Shown here in pieces: positions 1 through 11,203 of a stretch of 52,170 bases of DNA (position 1 is the first letter of the stretch; the number at the start of each line of letters is the position of its first letter). A program made the translations under genes and the position numbers. This stretch comes from Chlorokybus atmophyticus (Eukaryota; Streptophyta; Chlorokybophyceae; Chlorokybales; Chlorokybaceae): positions 1 through 52,170 of the forward strand of contig RHPI01003798.1 in the NCBI GenBank assembly GCA_009103225.1, in the 5' to 3' direction. The notes beneath the pieces were generated by a model. That model worked only from the letters and a program-made list of their open reading frames with translations, had not been told where the DNA came from and searched no databases.

Positions 1-496
1 TAATAGACTGTATAATCCCGTTGGGACCCTTATTTAATCCTAAATAAGGGCGGGGAACCTCTATGGAGGTAGCACACCGTTACAGACAGTAACCCACCTT
101 TGTTATGCCAGTCTTGTTTGGTCCCTTCAATCATGTCGCCGTGGTTACAGCTGCTGGTGGGTTGGATGTTCTTAGAGGCAGTATTGTGGTGTGCCTTTGC
201 CCACTCGGAGGGGGAGCCCTGTAAGATATCGCCCGAGTTACTGTTGTTATTGGCTGTGCCCTTGGTAGGCATGGTGGGGTTTGACACCAAGGACACCCCT
301 CCGACACCCTGCCCGCCCTGTGCGAACATGGAGTTCATCCCAAACCTCGACCACAATGCCCACTACGCCCCTGGCAGCGCCGCCAACGATCCACCAAACG
401 CCACATACCCTCGGCATTACGCCCCTGTAAGGGCATAGCTTGGTGGAGCTATCAATGGTGTTTTCATACGCAGGGACTGGAATTGTCAAACTTGTC
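1..496. other. Left edge, no gene recognised
   Basis: Short open frames occur on both strands, including one of 108 codons on the minus strand at 30-356 and one of 112 codons on the plus strand at 100-438. They overlap each other, have no recognisable domain and no splice context, so I do not call a gene. The stretch may be the outer part of the transposon to the right or unrelated flank. I could not find a terminal inverted repeat or a target-site duplication that would fix the element's left border. Confidence 0.4.
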
Positions 497-642
497 AATG
501 GTACGAACTGCCATTGCAACTGTATAAAGGTACCATTTCAATGGTACCTTTTGGCAAATGCATCTTCGTACCATTGAAGTGGTTCAATCAGGATATTTAT
601 GCAGAGACGTGCAATGGCTTGATTGTACCATAATAATGGTAC
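497..642. repeat. Cluster of AATGGTAC / GTACCATT boxes
   Basis: The octamer AATGGTAC occurs at 497-504, 540-547 and 635-642. Its reverse complement GTACCATT occurs at 530-537 and 568-575, with a shorter GTACCAT at 625-631. The copies at 529-548 form an inverted pair (GGTACCATT then AATGGTACC) separated by two bases. Short motifs in both orientations just outside a CACTA-type transposase gene resemble subterminal transposase-binding sites. That role is inferred. Confidence 0.55.
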
Positions 643-803
643 GACGAAGCCAGTGAATGGCGGCCAAGTTTTCCGCCTCTGACATGTAAGGGTAGCGGTG
701 TGGCGGCGGCGGTGGCGGTGGCGGCGGCGGTGGCGGCTGTGCGTGTTGCTGGATATGATGCAGGCTACATTGGCGACGCCTGTGTCGACATCAGTAGTGA
801 GCT

Positions 804-3531
804 ATGGGAGTCCTTTGTTCGTTTTGCCACATGCGCTTTGCCCCACGCAGCTCGGTCTACATGCACATTATTAGCAGCAGGGTGTGCAAGCAAATCAAGT
901 TGTATGTCGGCCAGCGTCTATTACAGTACGATGCGGGTCATGTTGAACCGGGGCACTCAAACCAGGATGCGCACATGCTTGATGCTGATTCCTCTAGGAG
1001 ACACACGCACAGCAGCAACATGAGGAGGAGGAAGCGAACGAGGGCTTTCGATGTGTGCGTGTGCATGAGAAACTTGTGACACGCCAACATGGAAGTGGAG
1101 GCGTCCCTTCGCACGCGTCGGAATTCAGGTGGTATGGCTCGGAGCATGCTCTTGCAGCGGCATTCGTGCAGTGCAACAACGGCCAAGGCCTAACGGCCAA
1201 GGCCTAACGGCCAAGGACATGGGGCGGATCATCAAGTGCATCTGAAATGCACACTTCCTGACGGAAGAGCTCCAGTGGGAGACCGATGTGCATGTGGCCA
1301 GCTACCTCCGGACCTCGATTGCTTTCTCTCAGTCTGAGGTGTGTTCACAGTGTGCGGTGCATGTGCTTCAACCAACAGAGCCATGTCACATATGCACATG
1401 CGAGTGTGCTGCCGTATCAAAACTACGTGACGGCTGACCTGTGCAAGCCTGGAGACCTGAGGATCAGGACATCAGCGTCACATATATGCCGGCCAAGGTC
1501 TGTGAAATGCAGTACTCAATGCAGTATCGATGCAGTATTTATTCCGAGGCCAGCATGCCTGTTAATGCTCTTGGTCGGAGGTATGGCTCGCGTGGTTGTA
1601 TGGCAATCCACATGCCGCTAATGGCTTCAATCTCCAGTACAGTGGTGACGAGCACATTTTTGGCCATCCTTTCACGGCAATGGTGGAAGGATGTGGAGGT
1701 GGATTTGAGGAGAGAGGTGGGGGAAGCGTCCTACTTGGCGCCTGCCATTCTGTACAGTGACAAGACCACGCTGGACAGCGCGGGCAAGCGCTCTGGCTAC
1801 CCTCTAATGGCATCGCTTGCCAACTACAATTGGGACATGTATGCTAGCAACATGGGGTTGTTATGATAGCGCTTCTGCCGGTGGTTCACGCAGTGGCCGG
1901 GCATCCCACCTGGGCGCAAGGCAAGGAATCGTTCTCAATTTGAAAACGTGAGATTTTTCATCACGCTTTAAATGTAGTGTTAGGGGATGTGAAGCGGGCG
2001 AGCTGTGAAGGTCTGCAACTCATCGACCTGAATGGCATCGAGCGTTATGTGTTTCCCGAGCTTGCCAACTACATCAGCGACTTGCAGGTAGTGGGCATGC
2101 ATGGTTGTAACCGGATGCAGCCTGCTGGCAAACAGTGCATGGAGGATGTTGTCAGTAGAGCATCTGAGTTTGTCGTGTTGCAGGAGACTGCCACACTCGC
2201 ATGCACTATGTCGGGCAACCAAAAACGACATCCTTGCGATATTTGTCTCGTCACCAAATCAATTTATTGAAGATGGATCAGGACCAGGAATTGAGAACCG
2301 AGGCTTTCTACACACCAGCGATACGTCAGCTGCGTGCGGACCTGCATAGCGGTGTTAGAAATGCACGCCAGACAACCAACGCTTTTAACGAGCAGCACTC
2401 TATGCATGTTGAGGAGGTTATGGTTAAATTACCGGCATTCGTGAGGATGAATGAATTTCCGTGAAATCAGGCAATGTTTGTTTGGCAACATAATGCACTG
2501 TGGGGTTGGCGACAGTCGCAAGTGCCGGGAGGTGACTGCTACTCTCGTCTTGCCCCTGACGCAATGCATGTGCTGGGAGGCATCATTGACCACCTGCTTG
2601 CTGCTGTGTACGGCACTGAGAAGGAACGATTGCGTCCATCCATGAGACAGATTCTGCAGGCCAGGCACGTCTTTGGTGTTGCTTTTGTGTTAAACATAAA
2701 AGCCAACGACACATGCTCACAAGCAGATGTGCACAGGCTGCATACACTGTGCACGTTGTTCTTCTTTCTCAACTGTGAGGGTTGCATCTTTCATGCCTGG
2801 CAGAATGACTCATGTGGTTGTGCTTGCAGAGGGTCGGTTGGAAACCCTAACCCAAACGCATTTGGCCGTAACGTGGCAACCTCGGCCGTCAGCAACCCTT
2901 CCCCAAGCAAGTGGAAGATTGGCAACGAGGTAAGCACTGTGTGACACTGTGAAACTGTGTGTATGTGTGTAACGGATTGTTCTTTTGTGGACAGAATTTG
3001 CGAGATGCCGTCGTCGAAATCATAAACGGCCACTGGGTAGAGAGCCACGTTTATCCCAAGGAGGACAGTATTCGTAACGTCATGTGTCAAGTGCTGTGAA
3101 TGCTTCATGACCTCACTGTACCGTGACACTGACCAACCTGCCCGTGACAGGTAGTTGGCTTTGACTATAACGACGAGGCCGATGCGGCCAATATCTATAG
3201 GTGTCCTGGACGCCCAAGGAGTGCCCCTTCCACTGGAGTGTCGCCTTGAAGAAAACTACGCAGGTGCGGTCTGAGAACGTCACCAAGATCAAGCATGTCC
3301 TCGAGAAGGAGTACAAGTGGACACTATTTAACAGTAAGCGCAAGTGAGTTGGGTCCCTCACCACCATGTCTGCTATGCAACACTGCCTTCTTACTCAGCC
3401 TCCATACACACGTACGCATCTCGCATATTGTAACCGATTCAATTAGGCACATCGACGCCCCTATGGACCCCGAGACCCAAAAAGCACAGATGCGCAACGC
3501 GCTTCAAAATAAGTCACAGGCACCATTCTAG
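804..3531 (+). CDS. Plavaka-like transposase, intron-containing, possibly broken
   Basis: It probably encodes a DDE-type transposase of the Plavaka/CACTA class that cuts and pastes its own element. The first block carries C-x2-C-x12-H-x6-C (CSFC...H...C, 819-890), typical of the N-terminal finger of Plavaka proteins. The YSDKTTLDSAGKRSGYP block corresponds to the conserved SDKT region. The later YVFPELANYISDL, CDIC and APDAMHVLG blocks match the central Tnp2-like part. Plausible introns are 2088-2183, 2930-2994 and 3344-3446, all with GT and AG ends. Splicing the last two joins KWKIGNE to NLRDAVV and FNSKRK to HIDAPMD. An in-frame TGA-TAG pair near 1863-1869 must be bypassed by a splice or is a true lesion. 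The start at 804 is only the first ATG before the finger. A dead copy is as likely as a live one. Confidence 0.5.
1178..1216. repeat. 14-bp tandem repeat, 2.8 copies
   Basis: The unit AACGGCCAAGGCCT repeats at 1178-1191 and 1192-1205, with a partial copy to 1216. The unit contains the palindrome AGGCCT and lies inside the transposon between the finger block and the SDKT block. No function can be assigned. Confidence 0.8.
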
Positions 3532-3548
3532 CCTGGTGCAGGCTCAAC

Positions 3549-4294
3549 TTGAACTATTTATATCATGACCAATGCCTTGTTGGTATGACTGTCGCAGACA
3601 AGTTATGGCGGAGATTTGAGGTGACCGACAATGCAGACCCGGAGCGGAGGAGATACATCCATGAATGGGGCAATCCCATAATCTGGCAAATGATCGTGCA
3701 ATGCTGGTCTTACGTCGTCACTACACCTGGTTGCTGGCAGCTGAAAGTCAACCACCTCGCATACCTGTTGCTTACGGTGAGCACTCTGAACTCAATCATT
3801 GGCAATTCAGGAATGCTGTAGCCCCAAACTACAGGCTTGCAGACGCGCTACAGTGAATACTATTACTAGTAGTGGCTTTCGATGCCACTAAGACATGCCT
3901 GTAAACTACGCAGGTGGAGCGCATCCTAAAGGGCAAGGATGGAGACTCTCTCCTAGCTGCCAGCATCGACGCACATGAAGAGTACCTCAGCAAAATCAGT
4001 ACCATAATCATGTCAATGAAGCGGGAGATGAGGCAACGGTACGCAGCCCTCCAACCATTCACCCTTGTGAAACGCAGCACTGCATCTTATGTAGAATACT
4101 TGAAAGATACCAATCGGTGCCGGCCGCAAGAGACAGCAGCTCGTGACCCGCTCGCTGAGGCAGAAGCGGCATTTGATTGGCTGGCACAACCGTTTGAAGA
4201 GGAAGAGCAAGCTCCGGCGTCTCCTCCACAAGCCCCAGCGCGTGGTGCTTTGTTCCATGATGACGAGCGAAGCGATGATGGAGAGGAGCTGTAG
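3549..4294 (+). CDS. Downstream part of transposon coding region, frameshifted
   Basis: Coding-like sequence continues after the stop at 3531. The frame at 3549 reads VADKLWRRFEVTDNADPERR. Near 3670 a second frame takes over (LVLRRHYTWLLAAESQ), so either a short intron or a frameshift lies between them. The last open stretch, from about 3914 to 4294, is rich in charged residues (KREMRQRYAALQPF) and ends in an acidic Glu/Asp tail (DDERSDDGEEL). It could be the transposase C-terminus or a second element-encoded protein. No domain was recognised. Confidence 0.35.
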
Positions 4295-4599
4295 TGCAGT
4301 TGGTAGTCCGTTTAGCTGGTCGTGTACATAGCTGCAAGGCTCTTGTGACTAAGTGTTGTGCATCTTAAACCAGCTCAGTCAATCGTCATTATGCTCATGC
4401 ATATCAATACTTGCATCCCTACAATATACAACAGGACTACAGGCATTCGAGTCACATAATCGAACTACAAGCCTTGGCAAGTGACTGAGAGACACTGTAC
4501 ACATTTCACGTACCTGTACGGCACAGGCACATCATGATGGCAGTCAGCGACAGTCGCGTGTAGTCATGCTATGCAAATACATATAACGACAATTAGGCA

Positions 4600-5010
4600 T
4601 CAGTCACCTTTGGTTGCTTAACGAATGCCTTATTTTATCGTTAATTACCTAGTTGATGCTTGTGAATCAGGTTTAGTCGCCTGCGCTGGACTAGTGTGTA
4701 ACCTGCAGGTGCCTGTCACATAGGCTGAGTCACCTACGTAAGATTGATGTGTAATTTGCAAGTGCCTGCTAATTAGGTGTAGTCACCTGTTAAAGCCTGA
4801 TGTGTAACTTACAAGTGCCCGTTGATTAGTTGTAGTCACCTGATAAGGCCTGATAAGTATTTAGCGGGTACCTGTTAATTAAGTGTAGTCACCTGTTAAG
4901 GCCTTATAAGTAACTAGCAGGTGGCTGTTAATTGGGCATAGTCACCTGTTAAGGCCTGATAGGTAACTAACAAGCGCCTGTTAATTAGGCATAGTCAACT
5001 GTTAAAGACA
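4600..5010. repeat. 53-bp tandem array, about seven degenerate copies
   Basis: The core AGTCACCTG (with variants) recurs at 4675, 4728, 4781, 4834, 4887, 4940 and 4993, exactly 53 bases apart each time. A looser copy lies near 4612. Each unit also carries TTAA, AAGGCCTGATA and TAACT-type words. The array starts about 300 bases after the last transposon ORF, consistent with a CACTA subterminal repeat. Copies differ by several substitutions, so the array is not recent. Confidence 0.85.
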
Positions 5011-5596
5011 AAATTGTAACTAAAAGGCCTGATACTAACGGAAGTTACTATTAGGTCCATGTATCGAGATTACAGGTGGACTGAACCACGACAGTAGTAT
5101 TCTTAGGTGCACGGCCGTTGCCAATATATAGTCGGCCGGCAAGGGAAACATATTGCGACGATGGCATGTTTACCGTGCACATGCAATTGAACAATCGTTG
5201 GTTCAGTAGTTGCCAATGGCAATCGCGATTCGCAAGCTTGATGTGTTCGCACTACCATTTGTAAGCTATATAAACGCATGTATTACCCGTTTAATTTATA
5301 ATTGCTTCGTTCGCTGTAATAATATAAAGACACAATTGTAGGCGGCCAGTAGCAGCCTACAACTCAATAATATATATCGTTCACTTTTATTATTATTAAG
5401 CGGCTGAAGCAGCACAGTAGGCCCCTGGTTTGTTAACCTTAGATAATAATTTAACGACATCTACATTTAAGGTGTAGTTGAAGTGTACATGGCATATACA
5501 CAAAATGATGTAAAGGTGCGCAGCCGTTGCGCAGCGCGCAAATTCATCACAGAAACGATAAGTGCAATTACATCATTAATAACAGACAAGTCATCA
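5011..5596. other. Gene-free AT-rich spacer
   Basis: No open frame of note and no RNA gene was seen. The stretch is AT-rich with runs such as AATAATATATAT near 5365-5380, and may include the outer right end of the transposon. Confidence 0.5.
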
Positions 5597-5873
5597 ATGG
5601 CCTATGTGTTTTTTATCAACCCAATTCATTATTGATATAATTCAAATTCGTAACACACGACAAGTAGGGAGGAACAATGTCTGAAAGTTGAATGGCCTAT
5701 GTGTTTTTGGTCAATCCAATTTACCATTGATATGAATCAAACTCGTAATATACGACAACTAGAGAGGAAAAAAGTTGAATAGCCTATTTGTTTTGGTTCA
5801 ACTCAATTTATGAGTGATATGATGCAAACTCGTAATATACGTCAAGTAGGGAGGAACAATGTCTGAAAGTTGA
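5597..5873. repeat. Three tandem copies of a ~90-bp unit
   Basis: Copies begin with ATGGCCTATGTG or ATAGCCTATTTG at 5597, 5692 and 5779, giving periods of 95 and 87 bases. The first and third end with GGAGGAACAATGTCTGAAAG followed by TTGA; the middle copy has a deletion at this point. All contain TCGTAA(T/C)A(T/C)ACG(A/T)CAA. No coding potential. The array is separate from the 53-bp array and its origin is unknown. Confidence 0.8.
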
Positions 5874-8287
5874 ACAAGTTATCTTGCAGTGCAACTGCCT
5901 GGTGTTGATTGAACACAAGTTGAGCCCTTTCAAGTAGACATCCATAAAAACACTTCTCAAATTTATGTCTTTACCTAAATGTCCTTAAAATCACTTTACG
6001 TGTTTACGTGTCAACTTGTGCCCTCGTTCACAATTATGATCATCTTAAACAAAGCTTATGATCTTTACATGCTTTGTGCTTGGATCTATTAGATTGCAAA
6101 TTGCAGCTTGCAGTCCTATTTGCATTATGCGCAAATGCTGGTAGTGCATGCGCACACTTACGCATTCGAAAAATGGTGATCGATGTTTATACGTGATAAG
6201 CCTTAATGCATTACTTTTTCAGTCATGTGTGCTTAATGCACGCAAGGTGCAACAACAGTTGTCATTCATACGTCATTCATACACATGCATAGTGCAATGT
6301 AAACAATAACTCTCATGCATTTATTATATGATTGCTTTGTCATTCATCATTACTCAATTGACAAGTGCGCAAGTCAATTGCATGGCTTCTGCCCTGTACA
6401 TCATGATCAAGATGGGTTCGACTTGCGTACCCAGGTAATGACACAACACATGCACCCATCTTGACACTATGGACCACTTGTATACCAGTATACTGGCGGT
6501 TGGTCCCTAATCTTGCTGCAACCGTAATATCGTATCCCTGTCTCATGAAAATCGAGGCCGTTCCTGCAACCGTTCGTCACCAATGCAACGCACAACTTCC
6601 GCGTCGCTTCAGTCCCTCCTGTAACCGCCCCCAAACGGCAAAACAAGTCACGTTGCCTGGGGGCAACTCAGCTGAACTTGCCCCGATTGAGACATGCTAG
6701 GTCACAGCTTACAGCTGTTGACGGCACGTTTGCGTCACTAACGCGACCCTCCGATGTTCGTGAGGCGCCTGGACTTCCGCATCTGGGCTTGGAAGTGCAG
6801 TTGTGGTTAAAATCGCGCCCCCGGCACTCATGACAAGCACTGCCTGCCTCATGCGATTGCGATTTTTTTGTGATCAAAAACCAGTTGAAAAGGCCAGGCG
6901 ACCTAGGTTAAAAGTTGTGGCTTTGTCAGTCACTGACAGGCAGCACGTTGGGAGATGGACCGTCCGAATGAGCCTTGGACCAGACTCCAACCGCCGCTGC
7001 ACACAGGTAAGTCAGCGGTCCAGAGCCTTTTGTCCGATGCTTGAAGCGCTTTCCGACCGGCAGAACTGCTGCCCGCCGCTGCTGACAGCCTGAGCCAGGC
7101 TGCGCTTCTGCCGGCAGAACAGTGCGCAACTCGGAGGTTTTGTGTTCGATGCTGACAAGGTGCAAAAGTGCGCGTGTTTTGACGGGACGGACTTTTACCG
7201 GTACGGTTAGATGACGGCGGTCAGGTCTGGCTCAGGCAAAACTTGCGCAGCACAGCTCGGTCAGCGTTCGAGGTTTATACCGGAGGCGTTGTACAGAGCT
7301 GAAAGGGTCTCATCAGTTAAGGGTGCGTTTTAGCCCCATGAGCTGATAAGCTAGTGGCCTCCACACTTCTGGTTCAGAGCATACACCGCTTGCTGCTGCT
7401 GCACGTTGCCAGCGGAGACGGGGCTGAGGCAGGCGGCGGCGACGGCGGCGGCGGTGACGGTGGAGGGGAAGCTCGAAGGGGAAGGGGTGTGGCGCAGCTG
7501 GATTTAGTGGCATGGTGGGCGGTTCTGGTTGAGGTGCGGGAGGCGTGAAGTAAGCTGCGGGAGACGGCGTGTTTTCTGATGGGGAAAAGTGCCGCGTGTC
7601 ATGCGGGCGGCGCTGCCGGCGGCTGTTGAGGTGGGCTGGGCATGCGTGGATGGTTGTTTCGGGTGTGCGCAAATTGTCGGTGACGCTGCATATGCTTGCT
7701 AGTCACTGATCGCACGCTTGGTTTTCACGGTTGATGGGCCATTAGGCTGGCTCTGCTGTTACCGTGCGGTGGACGCCAGCAGAGCTGCCCTTGTTGAGGC
7801 GACATTGATGAGCATGCGACGATTTTGCTGTAGTGCCTCGGTAGTTGGCGGTTGCAGACGTAGGTTAGGGGTAAGCATGCGCGTTTCCTCTGCGGGTTGT
7901 AAGGGCGGCGGCAGTGTTTCGTTGGTTGCGCTTGCGTCTGAGTGCAAGCTGTAGTTGCTGGACATATACGCAAGCTCTTGAGATGCCTATATCACTTTGG
8001 CCGTGAAGTGTGCGCTGCCTGATAGTTGCAGTTATAACAGTAGCAGCAGCGTGGATGAAGCGAGCAAAAGCCAATGATAAAAAAGCTCACAATCATGCCT
8101 GCTATCCGGAGAAAGAACTGGCGGTATGGCCTTGCTGGCTTCATCTATGCAGTGATGGTGCAAATTAGCGTCATTCGTTGTTCTGTGAATTGTGTCGCAG
8201 TATATGTGACATTTCTATAGAACCATGCCGACAATTAGTGCATGTCTGTTTCCCAACGTTTTATGGTTAATGCAGTTGGAGGCTAAA
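5874..8287. other. Long spacer upstream of the cyclase gene
   Basis: No gene could be supported in this 2.4-kb stretch. It turns from AT-rich to GC-rich at about 6.5 kb. A 12-bp palindrome CCAGTATACTGG lies at 6485-6496. A GGC/GAC-rich trinucleotide tract at about 7430-7475 opens arginine- or glycine-rich frames on both strands (for example 7313-7672 minus). These look compositional rather than coding. Part of 7.3-8.2 kb is likely promoter and 5' UTR of the cyclase. Confidence 0.45.
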
Positions 8288-11203
8288 ATGGGATGCCATC
8301 CAGAGCCCACCCCGGAGCCGTGCTTTATGGACCATGAAGCTGTTTTGACCAACAACGATAGGGACTTTTTGCTCTCTCTGCTGGTAGGCCCGATTTGTGT
8401 TGAAGTATTGTGTCTAGGGTGCGGTTGGCGGCGGTGAATACAAGCAGCTGTTACTGAGAGACAGTGCAGTCCTGAGCCAGCTTGGTTAACCTTCTGCTTG
8501 TGGCAGCAAATCGTGGAGAACAACTGTGAAGATGTCAGGAAGGCACTGTTGACTGCAAATAGCAAAGAGGTTATCAGAGCTGCAAGTGAGATCCACCGTG
8601 CATCCAAGTCGCTCAAGTATGGTTCCTCTCAGCTGTTGTGTCGCGAAACACCAGCTGCTGGGGTAAGCTTGCATACTCCTCACCCATAATTCGACACTTG
8701 TCAGTCTCATCTGAATAAGTACATGCACATAGTTGATTGTGACTGACATGCGTCTTGTTTGTTGCTGTGCAGCCGCCCACTCCCAGTATCTCCTTGTACT
8801 GCAATAGGTATGGCAAAACAGCATAGTTAAAAACGACTTTTGTTCATTATACGCCAGAGTGGAGAGGGTGGATGGTCTTGACATGAAGTAGGAGGGGGAA
8901 ATTTGGGGAAGGAGAGGGGGTTGTGCACCGTCTTTACTTACTCTACTGACTGATCAGATTGGGTGTCGAAGACATGCATACTGACATGGTGGCTGAGGCG
9001 CAGAAGTCTGCAAAAGCTTCCTTGGTAAGTTCGCGACAGTAGCGGAAGCCTGCAACCAGCTCATGTCATTGCACTAGCACGTTCATTAGCAGGCACGCCT
9101 GTGGTATTGATGGCCGTTCTGCTCATGTCACCAAAATTGCTCATTCTTGTTGCTTTGCAAGCAGGCGGTAAAAAAGAAGCCCACGCACAAGGAGGTTCAT
9201 GGCATCCCCCTCATTTTTTCTATTGATGACGATGAGATCAATCAGAGGCTAATACAGCAGTTGCTCAAGCCTACTGGCTTCAAGGTACATCGTCAGTCAA
9301 TTGATGTCTCAGGATTGCATCAGTATCTCTTCAATCCCTCATATGCTGTATAATTTATCCCAGGTATGCAGAGCGATGGATGGACCTAACGCGATTCGGT
9401 CCCTTGAGGAGAGTGAATGCTTACCAGATTTGATTCTTCTTGATGTTGTCATGCCGCGTATGAGTGGCTATGCCGTGTGCGCACGCATCCGTGAGCTCTA
9501 TCCAGACTGCAACATCCCTATCATCATGATGTCTGCACGGTCATCACAGGTACATGGTTAGGGCCACTTAAAGCACAGCTTAAATGATGTTCTGCTAGTC
9601 ACATATTGTAGGGTGAAACTGGCTGCTCAGCCCTTGCTTATATTTCTAGGAAAACATCATAGAGGGTCTTCAAGCAGGCAGCAACGACTATGTGGTAAAA
9701 CCCTTCCATCGAGCGGAGATGTTAGCCCGCATCGAAACACAGCTAAAGTTAAAAGATGCTTGGCGTGTGGAGGTTGAGGCCACCAGAAACCTGCAGCTAC
9801 TTCAAAAGATGCTCCCTGATCGCATCATTCGGCGGTTACAGGTACCTGGCTTCATCTTTCGAGAACACCAGTACTTGTACTTATTATCATTCAGTTTGCT
9901 GTACCTGTAACTTTTTTGTCATGCTGTGACAGGCTGGGCAAACCATGATCTCAGACAGCCATGAAGATGTCACAATTCTTTTTACGGATATTGTTGGCTT
10001 CACGCGACTGGCATCAACTATCAGCACCATGGAACTTGTTGTGATGTTGAATGAGTTGTTCACGGGTTTTGACAACCTAGTGGACAAGTACAACGTCTAC
10101 AAGGTACATTTGAGGTGTTGGCCTGCTTATTGCTGTACAGTTACAACTGTAAGTCGTGTTTCAGCTCACTGACCCGCGTTGCAATCGTGCTTTCAGGTAG
10201 AGACTATCGGTGATGCATATATGGCAGTTGCAGGGCATGATGGTTCTGCCAACCATGCTGAGCGCATGCTGCAGCTTGCTATGGAGATAATAACATTTGT
10301 TAAGGAAGTGAGCATCGCCAACATCACTGTGCAAGTAGGTGCTGCTTCTTTGCGAGGGGTTGCATCTGCCTTAAACAGTGGCACAGTAACAGTTCTAGAT
10401 CAGGAGAGCTTCCTTACCACCTCTTGTACTCGCAGATTAGGGTTGGAATACATACGGGCCCAGCTCATGCTGGTGTCATTGGCATGAAGTGCCCGCGATA
10501 CTGCTTTTTTGGAGACACTGTCAACACTGCAAGGTCCGTGTTTTCATCTCTTTGAGGCAATTGCTGGGTCGTATCTCATGTTCCTTCTCGTGGACAGCCG
10601 GATGGAAAGCAACGGCTTCCCAATGGCGGTGCATGTCAGTGAAAGCACTTACTCGCGACTGAAGGACAAGTACGAATTCGTGCCGTTTGGACAGCGACAA
10701 ATCAAAGGCAAAGGTCTGATGGCGACATATCTCCTTAAGTATGGCCGCTACCGCGAAGCACTTGAGATGAAGCAAAACTTGTGCGGCTTGCAAACGCCCT
10801 ACGTCATTGTGAGTAACTGGTGCTGGTTGCAGTCAATTGTCATGGGCGGGCTTTACATGTTGTTCGAATTGAGGCTGGTGTTCTTTGTTTGCTCAGTGCC
10901 TTTGAACTGACCTTACAACTTGCAACGCAGGACTCATTCGGCAGTAACTCACCAACTTCTGAGTCGGGGCACTCTGGTCTGTCATCCCCAGTTTCTCCTG
11001 ACATGTGTGCGGGGTCGTCGGGCTCATCAGCTGCACTCACTAGTAGTGTTGTCAATGTTGCAACACCAACTGGCGCCGATGCCATGACCACCATGGCTGA
11101 TCGCTTTCAACGTGCTCGGCCGCCCCCAATTCAAGTTATCGGTGCAGAGCACCATCCAGACGCAGTGCGGGTCTCCCGTCCGTGGACTGAGCCTCACAGG
11201 TGA
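8288..11203 (+). CDS. HPt-like / receiver / guanylyl cyclase fusion protein
   Basis: A predicted soluble cyclase of about 580 residues making cGMP under phosphorelay control. Exons: 8288-8383, 8507-8662, 8773-8807, 8958-9024, 9165-9284, 9364-9549, 9650-9841, 9933-10103, 10197-10334, 10436-10533, 10598-10808 and 10931-11203; every join keeps phase. Residues about 15-75 resemble an HPt helical bundle, but the usual His of H-x-L-K-G-S is Lys66 (KSLKYGSS). Residues 133-250 are a receiver with an intact site: Asp139-Asp141 pocket, Asp185 acceptor in LLDVVMP, Ser215, Lys237. Residues about 295-470 are a class III cyclase with metal Asp303 and Asp347, guanine-type Glu343 (VETIGDAYM) and Cys410 (YCFFGDTVN), and Asn417/Arg421. 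The tail is Ser/Pro-rich. The last AG of CACAG|GTGAGC is both a donor site and part of the terminal AGG-TGA, so the C-terminus may vary by splicing. Confidence 0.9.

Larger units (their letters stand above)
497..5010 (+). mobile_element. Plavaka-type (CACTA superfamily) DNA transposon
   Basis: The interval contains transposase-like coding blocks in the order expected for Plavaka elements: a C2HC zinc finger near 819-890, a YSDKTTLDSAGKRSGYP block near 1760-1800, a LLPVV block near 1870, a FPELANYISDL block near 2060, a CDIC knuckle near 2240, and a NALWG...LAPDAMHVLG block near 2490-2580. A cluster of short inverted motifs lies on the left and a 53-bp tandem array on the right, as is usual for subterminal regions of CACTA elements. 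Borders are approximate because no terminal inverted repeats or target-site duplication could be located by eye. Several blocks sit in different frames. Part of this is explained by introns, but in-frame stops near 1863-1870 and a frame change near 3670 suggest decay. Confidence 0.65.

Noticed and set aside
4600-5010. CRISPR-like array
   Set aside because: The 53-base period has no split into constant repeat and unique spacer, copies are degenerate throughout, and the host is a eukaryote.
7313-7672. 119-codon minus-strand Pro/Arg-rich frame upstream of the cyclase
   Set aside because: Its content is explained by GGC/GAC trinucleotide repeats, and no exon joins to it.
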